Shown piece by piece: positions 52,418 to 59,710 of a stretch of 64,000 bases of DNA. The translations under genes and the position numbers were made by a program. The stretch's first letter is position 1. Every line of letters starts with the position of its first letter. The notes below the pieces were generated by a model that saw nothing but the letters and a program-made list of their open reading frames with translations, made no database searches and was not told the DNA's origin. The DNA is from JAABRU01 sp050180235 (GTDB lineage: Bacteria > Desulfobacterota > Desulfobacteria > Desulfobacterales > Desulfococcaceae). The DNA is taken from NCBI GenBank assembly GCA_050180235.1, contig JBFXEJ010000011.1:1-64000 (forward strand), read 5' to 3'.

Positions 52418-53061
52418 CAGCGTGGATGCAGATCACATCCGGACGCGGGCCGGAAGAATGCTGTCTGGCCGTTGCCCATGTTGTCCGGTGCATTGCGGAA
52501 GAAGCAGAAAAAAAGGGGATCCGCATTTCTCCCCTTGAACTGATTCCGTCTGAAAAACCGGGCTGTCTGCGTTCCGCGCTGCTGGCTCTGGAAGGGGAGA
52601 ATCTTGGGGATTTCTTTCAGGAATGGGTGGGAACCGTGCAGTGGATTGCAAAGAGCCGGTTCCGTCCCCATCATCAGAGGAAAAACTGGTTTGTGGGTGT
52701 CAAAAGCCTTTCCCAGCCTGAAAATGTGAAATGGTCGGAAAACGAAATAAAAACAGAACGGATGCGGGCTTCAGGCCCCGGCGGACAGCATGTGAACAAA
52801 ACAGAGTCTGCTGTTCGTGTGACTCATATTCCCACCGGACTGAGTGCCATTGCGCAGGAGGAACGCTCCCAGCATCTCAACCGGAAACTGGCCCTGTCCC
52901 GGCTAGCGGAACTGCTGGAAAATGAGGCGGAAAAAGCCAAACAGCAGCATGATCAGGTGCGGTGGAGTCAGCACAATATGCTGGAGCGGGGAAATCCGGT
53001 GCGGGTGTATGAGGGCGGGGACTTCCAGATCAGAAAGTCCCGTAAAGGAGTGCCGGACTGA
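52414..53061 (+). CDS. prfH: Peptide chain release factor homologue PrfH
   Basis: The 215-residue release-factor homologue has GGQ at 123-125 (RASGPGGQHVNKTESAVRVT) and a basic C-terminal tail. It lacks the stop-codon-recognition (PxT/SPF) region of RF1/RF2. PrfH is known to act with its partner RtcB when the 16S rRNA decoding centre is cut by ribotoxins: it releases the peptide from the damaged ribosome so the RNA ligase can mend it. The 4-base overlap with rtcB supports a functional pair. Repeats fill the gap after its stop. Confidence 0.92.
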   Translation: MTAWMQITSGRGPEECCLAVAHVVRCIAEEAEKKGIRISPLELIPSEKPGCLRSALLALEGENLGDFFQEWVGTVQWIAKSRFRPHHQRKNWFVGVKSLSQPENVKWSENEIKTERMRASGPGGQHVNKTESAVRVTHIPTGLSAIAQEERSQHLNRKLALSRLAELLENEAEKAKQQHDQVRWSQHNMLERGNPVRVYEGGDFQIRKSRKGVPD

Positions 53062-53071
53062 AATTCTGGCA

Positions 53072-53280
53072 TCTGATACCGATTCGCCATTGAATTGATG
53101 CAATATGCAACTGATCTGGAGGAGTGCAGAAATTAAGCTGAGCGGTTTTTTGTACAGAAATAAGGCAGTTATTCTCTTTGACCATCATACCGGCAAAAGC
53201 CGGAATCCGGTATTTTCAACGGTTTCCGGATACCGGCTTTCGCCGGTATGACGATCCGGAGTAACATCAGTTATTTATCT
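53072..53280. repeat. Composite interspersed repeat downstream of prfH
   Basis: It contains TGATACCGATTCGCCATTGA (53075), GGAGGAGTGCAGAAATTAAG (53120), an inverted pair ATCATACCGGCAAAAGCCGG / CCGGCTTTCGCCGGTATGAC around a GAATCCGG core (53183-53253), and GAGTAACATCAGTTA (53259). Same components as at 10337-10560 and 55010-55182. Confidence 0.65.
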
Positions 53281-53315
53281 GTCTGGCTTTCAACAGTATC
53301 AGTTTCATGCAGCAT

Positions 53316-54635
53316 TCAAAGGATTTGAGATTTTGCCATCAGTTGTTCAATTTCATCAGCCCCAATGGGAATGTCGGCCATCAGATCCACCGGCCCATCT
53401 GCGGTGACAAGAATATCATTTTCCAGCCGGATACCGAAACCTTCATCCTTAATATAAATACCGGGTTCGCAGGTCAGCACCATTCCTGCCTCAAAAGGCC
53501 GGTACCGGTTTCCGTAATCATGCACATCCAGCCCCAGATGATGGGAAGTTCCGTGCATAAAGTATTCCCGGTACAGGGGATTTTCCTCATAGGCATCTTT
53601 ATCCTGCTTCTGTTTTTCCACTTCCCCGGCATCCAGCAGTCCCAGAGAAATAAGTTCTTTTTCCATGATTTCTCCCACAGATTTGTGATATTCCTTTATG
53701 GTATTGCCGGGACGCAGCAGATCAATGGCTGCTCTCTGCACCCGGAGCACAGCATTGTAAACCTGCTTCTGCCGGGGCGTAAATTTTCCGCTTACCGGAA
53801 CAGTCCGGGTCAGATCTGCGGCATAATTGGCATATTCACAGCCAAAATCCATCAGCACCAAGTCCCCGGATTTGCACTGTTTGTCATTTTTCACATAATG
53901 GAGAACGCAGGAATCCGCGCCTGAGGCAATAATGGATTCATAAGCCGGCCCCCGTGAACGGTTCCGGACAAATTCATGCCAGATTTCAGCCTCAATCTCA
54001 AATTCCCAGACGCCGGGACGGATAAAACCCAGCAGTCTCCGGAATGCCTGACCCGTAATCGCGCAGGCATGACTGATCAGATCAGTTTCAATGGAAGATT
54101 TGACCGCGCGCAGATTATGCAGAATCGGAGCCAGTCTTTCGTATTTATGGAGCGGAAAAGCCTGTCTGCACCATTTGACAAAGCGGTCATCCCGTGTTTC
54201 CACACTCAAATCTGCACGGGAATGCTCATTGGTGTTGAGATATATATGATCGGATTCAAAAGCCAGAACGCGGAATATGTCCTGAAAACGGGAAGTCCAG
54301 TACACTGTGCCGATGCCGGAAATCTCTTTTGCCTCTCCTATGGTATATTTCTGCCCTTCCCAGACTGCAAGTTTTTCATTGGTTTCACGGATGAAAAGGA
54401 TTTCCCGGTGCTTTTCCTCCTGTGCGTTTGGACAGAGGAGCAGAATGCTTTCTTCCTGATCTATGCCGCTTAAATAGAAAATATCTGTATGCTGGACAAA
54501 AGGCCGAACCCCATCCGCGCTTTTGGGCATGATGTCATTGGAATTGAAAAGGGCCAGGGATTTGGGTTTGAGATGTTTCACCAGCCCGGCCCGGTTCTGA
54601 ATAAACAGGGTATTGTCAATTTTTTGGTATTTCAT
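53316..54635 (-). CDS. pepP: M24-family Xaa-Pro aminopeptidase
   Basis: The 439-residue dimanganese peptidase removes N-terminal residues before proline. It has an N-terminal creatinase-like domain (1-175, with FYLSGIDQEESILLL) and a pita-bread catalytic domain. Metal ligands appear in VLMDFGCEYANYAADLTRTV (two Asp), HGTSHHLGLDVHDYG (His), CEPGIYI (Glu) and FGIRLENDILVT (Glu). Housekeeping enzyme without clear linkage to neighbours. Confidence 0.93.
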   Translation of the reverse strand: MKYQKIDNTLFIQNRAGLVKHLKPKSLALFNSNDIMPKSADGVRPFVQHTDIFYLSGIDQEESILLLCPNAQEEKHREILFIRETNEKLAVWEGQKYTIGEAKEISGIGTVYWTSRFQDIFRVLAFESDHIYLNTNEHSRADLSVETRDDRFVKWCRQAFPLHKYERLAPILHNLRAVKSSIETDLISHACAITGQAFRRLLGFIRPGVWEFEIEAEIWHEFVRNRSRGPAYESIIASGADSCVLHYVKNDKQCKSGDLVLMDFGCEYANYAADLTRTVPVSGKFTPRQKQVYNAVLRVQRAAIDLLRPGNTIKEYHKSVGEIMEKELISLGLLDAGEVEKQKQDKDAYEENPLYREYFMHGTSHHLGLDVHDYGNRYRPFEAGMVLTCEPGIYIKDEGFGIRLENDILVTADGPVDLMADIPIGADEIEQLMAKSQIL

Positions 54636-54834
54636 AATATTGCCATAAGTTGGTCAGCAAATACAAAATAAAGGGAAAAATAAAACTTTTCCGCAGAGAA
54701 CAAAGAGGAAGAAGAAAAAACTCTGTGTTCTCTGTGGGAAACCTATCCAGTCAAAACTGCATTAGTGTTCCCAATAAGTGCTTGAGAAAAAGATAAAATG
54801 CGTATCCTGCGCCCCAGGCTGCGACTGACAGCAC

Positions 54835-54936
54835 TCAGAGACGGCAAAAGGGAGTTCCTCTGAGTAACCTGAATCCGGCGATCAGCGTAAGGGCTGCCAT
54901 GAGAAAGCCGCCGAAAATGGACAGAATATTTGTCAT
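54835..54936 (-). CDS. Possible 33-residue single-span membrane peptide
   Basis: ATG 54936 opens a 33-codon frame, MTNILSIFGGFLMAALTLIA followed by GFRLLRGTPFCRL: a hydrophobic helix with a positively charged end. No ribosome binding site precedes it, and a longer frame overlaps in another phase. It could be a small membrane protein or chance. The remaining gap (54636-55311) holds a GCAGAGAACA/TGTTCTCTGTGG pair (54692-54740) and the repeat listed next. Confidence 0.2.
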   Translation of the reverse strand: MTNILSIFGGFLMAALTLIAGFRLLRGTPFCRL

Positions 54937-55009
54937 AGCAGGAAATAAAAAAATGGCAGAGAATATACCGTCTGCGGTGTATCATTATGGAACAGTCTGG
55001 AAGCCTGTT

Positions 55010-55182
55010 TTATACCGATTCGCTATTGAAATTATATACTGATGTTACGCAGCATCGTCATACCTGCGAAAGCCGGTATCCGGAACCGGCTGATATTACT
55101 GGATTCCGGCTTTCGCCGGAATGACGGGCAAAGCGGATAACTGCCTGATTTTTGGAAAGTCTGCGTAACATCAGTTACTAAT
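55010..55182. repeat. Interspersed repeat with ACTGATGTTACGCAG ends
   Basis: TTATACCGATTCGCTATTGA (55010) is followed by CTGATGTTACGCAGCATCGT (55040). Inverted pieces CGAAAGCCGGTATCCGGAAC and GGATTCCGGCTTTCGCCGGA follow, and then TCTGCGTAACATCAGTTA (55164-55181), complementary to the opening. This is the most complete copy of a repeat also present at 10337-10560 and 53072-53280; a single end (CTGCGTAACATCA) is at 42997-43009. Confidence 0.7.
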
Positions 55183-55240
55183 TCAGGAGGTTTTGCCCCT
55201 TAATTGGCATCTGCAGAAACCTTTACAAATCAATATAAAA

Positions 55241-55269
55241 AAACCCGGTATGAATGTTCCGGGTTTTTG
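55241..55269 (-). terminator. Rho-independent terminator of hisD
   Basis: On the minus strand AAAACCCGG...CCGGGTTTT is followed by a T-rich stretch, 43 bases after the hisD stop. Stem of 9 bp with a loop of about 10. Confidence 0.8.
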
Positions 55270-55311
55270 CATGACGGCATCCGATTCCGGAGCAGCGGGC
55301 TCTGAACGGAT

Positions 55312-56613
55312 TTAAAAAGGCCGCAGTTTTATGGCATTGGCATGTGCAGGAAAGCCTTCATATTCCGCAAATTTACGGGCAGTATCTTTGATACTGTCAT
55401 ATCCCTCTTTTGTCATATATCCAATGGAAGATCGCTTGAGAAAATCAAAGACTGTTACGCAGGAAAAAGTTCTGGCAAATCCGCCTGTGGGCAGAATTGC
55501 ATTCACACCCAGAGAGAAATTTCCTGTGGTAATGGGTGTATACGGCCCCAGCAGAATCTCTCCCGCATTTTTGATTTCCGCAAGTACAGACATGGGTTCA
55601 TCCACCAGAACCTCCAGATGTTCAGGTGCGAAATCATTGACAAACTGCAAAGAGGCTTCCAGATTCGGTGTCAGCACAATGCCCCCGAAATGGGAGAATA
55701 CTGTGCGGCAGAAATTCTTCCGCTCTTCCGGCAGATTGTTCACCAGATCAGGCAGAAGTTTTTCCACTTTTGCAGCAAGTTCTTTGTAATGTGTCACCAG
55801 CAGCGCAGTGGAATCCGGCCCGTGTTCCGCCTCAATGAGCAGATCAATGGCTGCAATCTGCGGATTTGCATTCTCATCACACAGAATAATGGATTCACTG
55901 GGGCCTGCCGGTGTTCCCACGTCAATTTTGCCGTAAAGCAGGCGTTTTGCTGCGGAAACATAGGCATTGCCGGGGCCGATAACCTTGTTGACTTTGGGAA
56001 TGGTCTGTGTGCCAAATGCCATAGCAGCAATGGCCTGGGAACCGCCGACTTTGTAAACCTCTTTCACACCGCAGAGCTGTGCTGTGAACAGAGAGGCATC
56101 ATCCACGCCCCCATCTGCTGTGGGCGGGGTGCAGACAATCACTTTGGGAACCTGTGCAATCACAGCGGGAATGCAGAGCATAAGCATAACCGATGGAAAT
56201 GATCCTTTGCCGCGCGGAACATAAATTCCCACAGAAGTTACAGGTGTGATTTTTTCCCCTGCCATAATGCCTTTGCTGATTTGGGTGAACCACATTTCTT
56301 CGGGCATCTGGGATTCATGGAATTTGCGGATATTTTTGGCAGAAACCGCAATCACTTCTTTGATGTCCGGATCAAGATTTTGCTCTGCTTTGCGGAATTC
56401 TGCTTCTGTGACTTTCAGATTCGCAGCAGACAGTTCCACTTTGTCAAATTTCCGGCAGTAATCCACAAGTGCCTGATCCCCTTTTTCCTGCACATCTTTG
56501 ATGACAGGACGCACAACATCCTGAAAATTCTCAATATCAATCTCAGATCGCCTGAAAATCCGGGCGGTTTCCTCGGCAGACAGTTTTGCCAGTTCATACA
56601 CATTGATCTTCAT
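55312..56613 (-). CDS. hisD: Histidinol dehydrogenase family protein
   Basis: The 433-residue NAD-dependent enzyme of the HisD family has VGIYVPRGKGSFPSVMLMLC, KVGGSQAIAAMAFGT, VIGPGNAYVSAAKRLLYG and DVGTPAGPSESIIL. Two zinc ligands of the classic enzyme differ: the usual Gln of QAEH is Glu261 (IEAEH) and the usual Asp of GDY is Asn365 (TGNFSLG). His264 and His424 and the catalytic pair Glu331-His332 (APEHLEV) are kept. It may still be the histidine enzyme with altered metal binding, or a paralogue with another alcohol substrate. GGAAGAGG precedes the ATG. Confidence 0.88.
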   Translation of the reverse strand: MKINVYELAKLSAEETARIFRRSEIDIENFQDVVRPVIKDVQEKGDQALVDYCRKFDKVELSAANLKVTEAEFRKAEQNLDPDIKEVIAVSAKNIRKFHESQMPEEMWFTQISKGIMAGEKITPVTSVGIYVPRGKGSFPSVMLMLCIPAVIAQVPKVIVCTPPTADGGVDDASLFTAQLCGVKEVYKVGGSQAIAAMAFGTQTIPKVNKVIGPGNAYVSAAKRLLYGKIDVGTPAGPSESIILCDENANPQIAAIDLLIEAEHGPDSTALLVTHYKELAAKVEKLLPDLVNNLPEERKNFCRTVFSHFGGIVLTPNLEASLQFVNDFAPEHLEVLVDEPMSVLAEIKNAGEILLGPYTPITTGNFSLGVNAILPTGGFARTFSCVTVFDFLKRSSIGYMTKEGYDSIKDTARKFAEYEGFPAHANAIKLRPF

Positions 56614-56660
56614 ATCTTTTCCTCTTCCTTGTTTTTTTCAATAAGTTTCGTATATTGTAC

Positions 56661-57605
56661 TCAAAAAAGAAATGGCTGTTTCTGTATTTTTTCTTTGCAG
56701 TCTCTTATTTCATCTCCGTACATATCTTTTACAGTTTTTGCAAAATTCAGCACCGCTCCACTGTGATTTCGGAGAAACCAAAGGATATGATTTTGGAGAT
56801 ATTCCTGTCTGACAGCGCTGTCATTCAAATCTTTTGGCACTCTTTCCATTCTGGAATCAATACTGTCAAAACCGGTAAAAGGTTTATCCAGTCTTTCTGC
56901 AATCATGTTCACATAGTCAGGATTCAGTTCAATGCCTGTACAATGTCTTTTCAGTTGCTGGCAGACCCTGAGTGTTGTTCCGCTTCCGGCAAAAGGATCA
57001 AGCACTGTGTCATTTTCATCAGACGAGGCCAGCACCATTCTTTCCATCAGCCCCTCTGGTTTTTGCGTGGGATGATTCTGCCTGTTTCCATTGCAGTAAT
57101 GGATATGAGAAAATTTCCAGACATCTCCGGGATTTGCTCCCCTCATATTATTTATGGAACGGTAATATTTCTGAGGCACTTTTACATCGTTGAGATTGAA
57201 TTTGAAATTTTCCGACTTGGTAAACATCAGAATATCGTCATGACGCGGCGAAAAACCCTTTGTTTTTCCCAATCCCTGCGTATAATGCCAGGTAATCCAA
57301 CTGTTGAAATACATTCCCAATTTCCGATCAAGAATATCATACAGATAGGAAATAAATCTTACACCCATGAAAACATATATTGTGCCTGTGTTTTTTAAAA
57401 TTCTGCGGGATTCTTTCAGCCAGCACTGCGAAAATTCAATATATTCATCAAATCCTTTGAGATCATGGTTGTTTCCGTAATTTTTGCCCAAATTGTATGG
57501 TGGATCCGCAATAATCAGATCAACAGATTCATTTTTGATTTTCAGCAGTTCTGTTAAAGCATCACCCTGTATTATACAAATATTGCTGCCCATTATTTGA
57601 TCCAT
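56661..57605 (-). CDS. Type II DNA methyltransferase, N6-adenine or N4-cytosine
   Basis: The 314-residue methyltransferase has DPPY (34-37, IIADPPYNLG) before the SAM motif (LDPFAGSGTTLRVC near residue 215), the beta-class order. HPTQKPEGLMERMV is also typical. The N terminus (CIIQGDALTELLKI) may recognise little; target recognition is in the middle region. The ATG at 57605 overlaps the end of the restriction gene by 13 bases, and ATG 57593 is an alternative. It modifies the site that the adjacent nuclease cuts. Confidence 0.9.
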   Translation of the reverse strand: MDQIMGSNICIIQGDALTELLKIKNESVDLIIADPPYNLGKNYGNNHDLKGFDEYIEFSQCWLKESRRILKNTGTIYVFMGVRFISYLYDILDRKLGMYFNSWITWHYTQGLGKTKGFSPRHDDILMFTKSENFKFNLNDVKVPQKYYRSINNMRGANPGDVWKFSHIHYCNGNRQNHPTQKPEGLMERMVLASSDENDTVLDPFAGSGTTLRVCQQLKRHCTGIELNPDYVNMIAERLDKPFTGFDSIDSRMERVPKDLNDSAVRQEYLQNHILWFLRNHSGAVLNFAKTVKDMYGDEIRDCKEKIQKQPFLF

Positions 57606-58366
57606 CCGTTTTTTTCAGCCAGTTTCAGCCATTCCGGATAACCTTTTCTGGACGCGACAAACTTTTTGTCCAGCAGTTGGCAAAATTCCCATACCGTTCT
57701 GTTTTCTCTTGTGATATAGTGAATATCCTTTATCTGCAACTGTCCGCTGCCCAATGCCGGATTATAACTGATATCCGATTCTGACAGATATTTCAGATCA
57801 TAGGCATTGAAATCTGTAATTTCCATGACACCCATCATCATCCCGGTTTCCGTTTCTCTTTGACTGAACACCCTGTGTTTTATGGAAAGAATGATAAAAA
57901 GATAATCCGGATCTTTGATATATGCGGTTCTGATGCGTGCAAACGATGTGATATTCGGAGATTTACCGCTGTTTGCAATATCATTGCTGGTAGCTTTCAC
58001 ATCCACATTCGCTGTTATTGATGATTCACGTTTTCTTTTCCTTCTGAATTGAAGAATAACATCAGCCATGTTCAGACGTTCACCAGCTTCGACATGGATT
58101 AATCTGTATTCATTATTTGCATCCTCAAGTGTATCGGAAAAAGTCTGGAAAGCCCATGCCTCAATAAAGGGGCCTGCAATTTTGTTAATATTTTCCATTG
58201 GAAGGCCAAGTTTAAGATTTGTGTTGATAATGATTTTGTTACGGCCTTCATCCATAGCCTTCTGCATAATATGCTCAATTGAATTTACCACATAATCAGA
58301 GCATTGCATATAATCTTCAGCTTCATTGGGGATCTTGAAATCAAGTTGCGCGTAATTTTTTTTCAT
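57593..58366 (-). CDS. Type II restriction endonuclease
   Basis: The 257-residue protein next to a methyltransferase has a probable PD-(D/E)XK core in NMADVILQFRRKRK followed by ITANVDVKATSND (Asp...Asp-Val-Lys). Helical N terminus, conserved YPEWLKLAEKNGWI at the end. The recognition sequence cannot be read from sequence. Restriction gene first and overlapping the methyltransferase; the pair sits between the hisC- and hisD-family genes on the same strand. Confidence 0.8.
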   Translation of the reverse strand: MKKNYAQLDFKIPNEAEDYMQCSDYVVNSIEHIMQKAMDEGRNKIIINTNLKLGLPMENINKIAGPFIEAWAFQTFSDTLEDANNEYRLIHVEAGERLNMADVILQFRRKRKRESSITANVDVKATSNDIANSGKSPNITSFARIRTAYIKDPDYLFIILSIKHRVFSQRETETGMMMGVMEITDFNAYDLKYLSESDISYNPALGSGQLQIKDIHYITRENRTVWEFCQLLDKKFVASRKGYPEWLKLAEKNGWIK

Positions 58367-58418
58367 GGCATTCAGAATCTTCCGGTTTCAAATTCAGAAC
58401 AGGAACAGCGAAAAATTC

Positions 58419-58448
58419 CCCGTTCCCACTATAATCGGTGGGAACGGG
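58419..58448 (-). terminator. Hairpin downstream of hisC
   Basis: CCCGTTCCCAC-TATAATCG-GTGGGAACGGG is an 11-bp perfect stem directly after the hisC-family gene and before the restriction gene. It resembles the widespread GTTCCCACGC-type palindromes of this genome, so it may be repeat-derived. Confidence 0.5.
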
Positions 58449-58474
58449 AGACAATTTGTCTGTACAGATTTTTT

Positions 58475-59530
58475 CTATCCCCTGTATCTCATGTAAACCT
58501 CTGCAAAGCGTTTTGTCTGCTCCAAAGTTCCCAGATTCATGCGGAAGGTGTGCCGGATTAAAGGCGCAACCATGGGTCTGACCAGAATGCCGTTGTCTTT
58601 GAGATACTGCACAACTCCGTCTCTGTTTTTCGGCTCCACTATCATAAAATGAGCGGCTCCCGGATAATAGGAAATCCGGTTTTCCGCAAAGAAATTTTCC
58701 AGCCAGGGTTTTGACACCTTCATGATTTCATGGATATAAGCCTGCCACTGAGCGGGATTGTCCAACTGTGCCTCTGCTGCAATAATGGCGCAGGAATTGA
58801 TGTCAAAAGGCCCCCGGATTTTGTGAAATTCAGCAACCATATCCGGATGTGCAATCAGATAGCCCAGACGCAGACCGGCCATAGCAAAGGCTTTGGAAAA
58901 AGTCCGGGTAATAATAAGATTGGGGTATTCTGCCAGCAATTCCAGTGCCGTAAGTCCGGTATATTCAAAATATGCCTCATCCACGATTACCGGAACATCC
59001 GAGGCTGTTTCCAGCACTTCCCGGATGCGTGACAGGGAAATGGAACTGCCGGTAGGATTGTCCGGATTGATAAGAACCACCAGAGAAATGTCCGGCGTCA
59101 GGGACTGCATGAATTCATCCCAGGGAAACTGGAGATCTTTGGTATAGGGAACAGCGCGCACAACCGCGCCGATGGCCCGCGTGACCTGCTCAAAAATGGG
59201 AAATCCGGGCTGTGCAATCAGCATTTCATCTCCGGGTTCCAGAAATGCTCTGAGAATCACTTCAATGGCCTGATCCGAGCCGTTGCTCAACATCAGTTGA
59301 TTCTGCTCCACTTTTGCATAATTTGCCAGCTTGGGCATGAACCGGCTGTATTCCGGATACATCTGGAACCGCTTCTGATCCAGCCAGTTTTTGAGCGCAC
59401 GGATGACATGCTCCGGCGGATTCAGTGTGTTTTCATTCAGATCCATGCGCAGAAAGCCGGATCTGTCCATATTCGACCAGGGGGGCGAATACGGGGACAT
59501 GGACGCAATATAGGGTTTTACTCTGATCAT
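58475..59530 (-). CDS. hisC: Histidinol-phosphate aminotransferase family protein
   Basis: The 351-residue PLP enzyme of fold type I has LNENTLNPPEHVIRAL, LSNGSDQAIEVILRAFLEPG, LINPDNPTGS, VIVDEAYFEYTG and the PLP lysine in RTFSKAFAMAGLRLGYLIAH. It transfers the amino group to imidazole acetol phosphate in histidine synthesis, although related enzymes act on aromatic amino acids. Upstream, a HAD-IGPD fusion covers neighbouring steps of the same pathway. A repeat tract separates the two genes. Confidence 0.88.
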   Translation of the reverse strand: MIRVKPYIASMSPYSPPWSNMDRSGFLRMDLNENTLNPPEHVIRALKNWLDQKRFQMYPEYSRFMPKLANYAKVEQNQLMLSNGSDQAIEVILRAFLEPGDEMLIAQPGFPIFEQVTRAIGAVVRAVPYTKDLQFPWDEFMQSLTPDISLVVLINPDNPTGSSISLSRIREVLETASDVPVIVDEAYFEYTGLTALELLAEYPNLIITRTFSKAFAMAGLRLGYLIAHPDMVAEFHKIRGPFDINSCAIIAAEAQLDNPAQWQAYIHEIMKVSKPWLENFFAENRISYYPGAAHFMIVEPKNRDGVVQYLKDNGILVRPMVAPLIRHTFRMNLGTLEQTKRFAEVYMRYRG

Positions 59531-59572
59531 TATACCTTTATACCTTTAACCTTAAAAAAATATGTAATGTTT

Positions 59573-59705
59573 GCAAGGGGCGGGGGAATAGGGGATGGGA
59601 TTAGGGATTAGGGGATGGGGAACAGAGCATCTGATTTATCTTTCAGAACGCTGATTCCCCAATCCCTGTCCCCCAATCCTAACCCCTGTTCCTCAATCCC
59701 TAACC
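59573..59705. repeat. Inverted heptamer tracts (GGGATTA / CCCCAATC type)
   Basis: GGGGGAATAGGGGATGGGAT and the units up to 59620 face the complementary TCCCCAATCCCTGTCCCCCA tract (59652-59704). Together they fill the gap between the HAD-IGPD gene and hisC, like the tracts at 33552 and 45845. Confidence 0.8.
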
Positions 59706-59710
59706 ACTTT

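Noticed and set aside
54743..54985. 80-codon minus-strand frame
   Set aside because: It is Arg/Ser-rich with no motif and overlaps the slightly more plausible 33-residue membrane peptide; no ribosome binding site.
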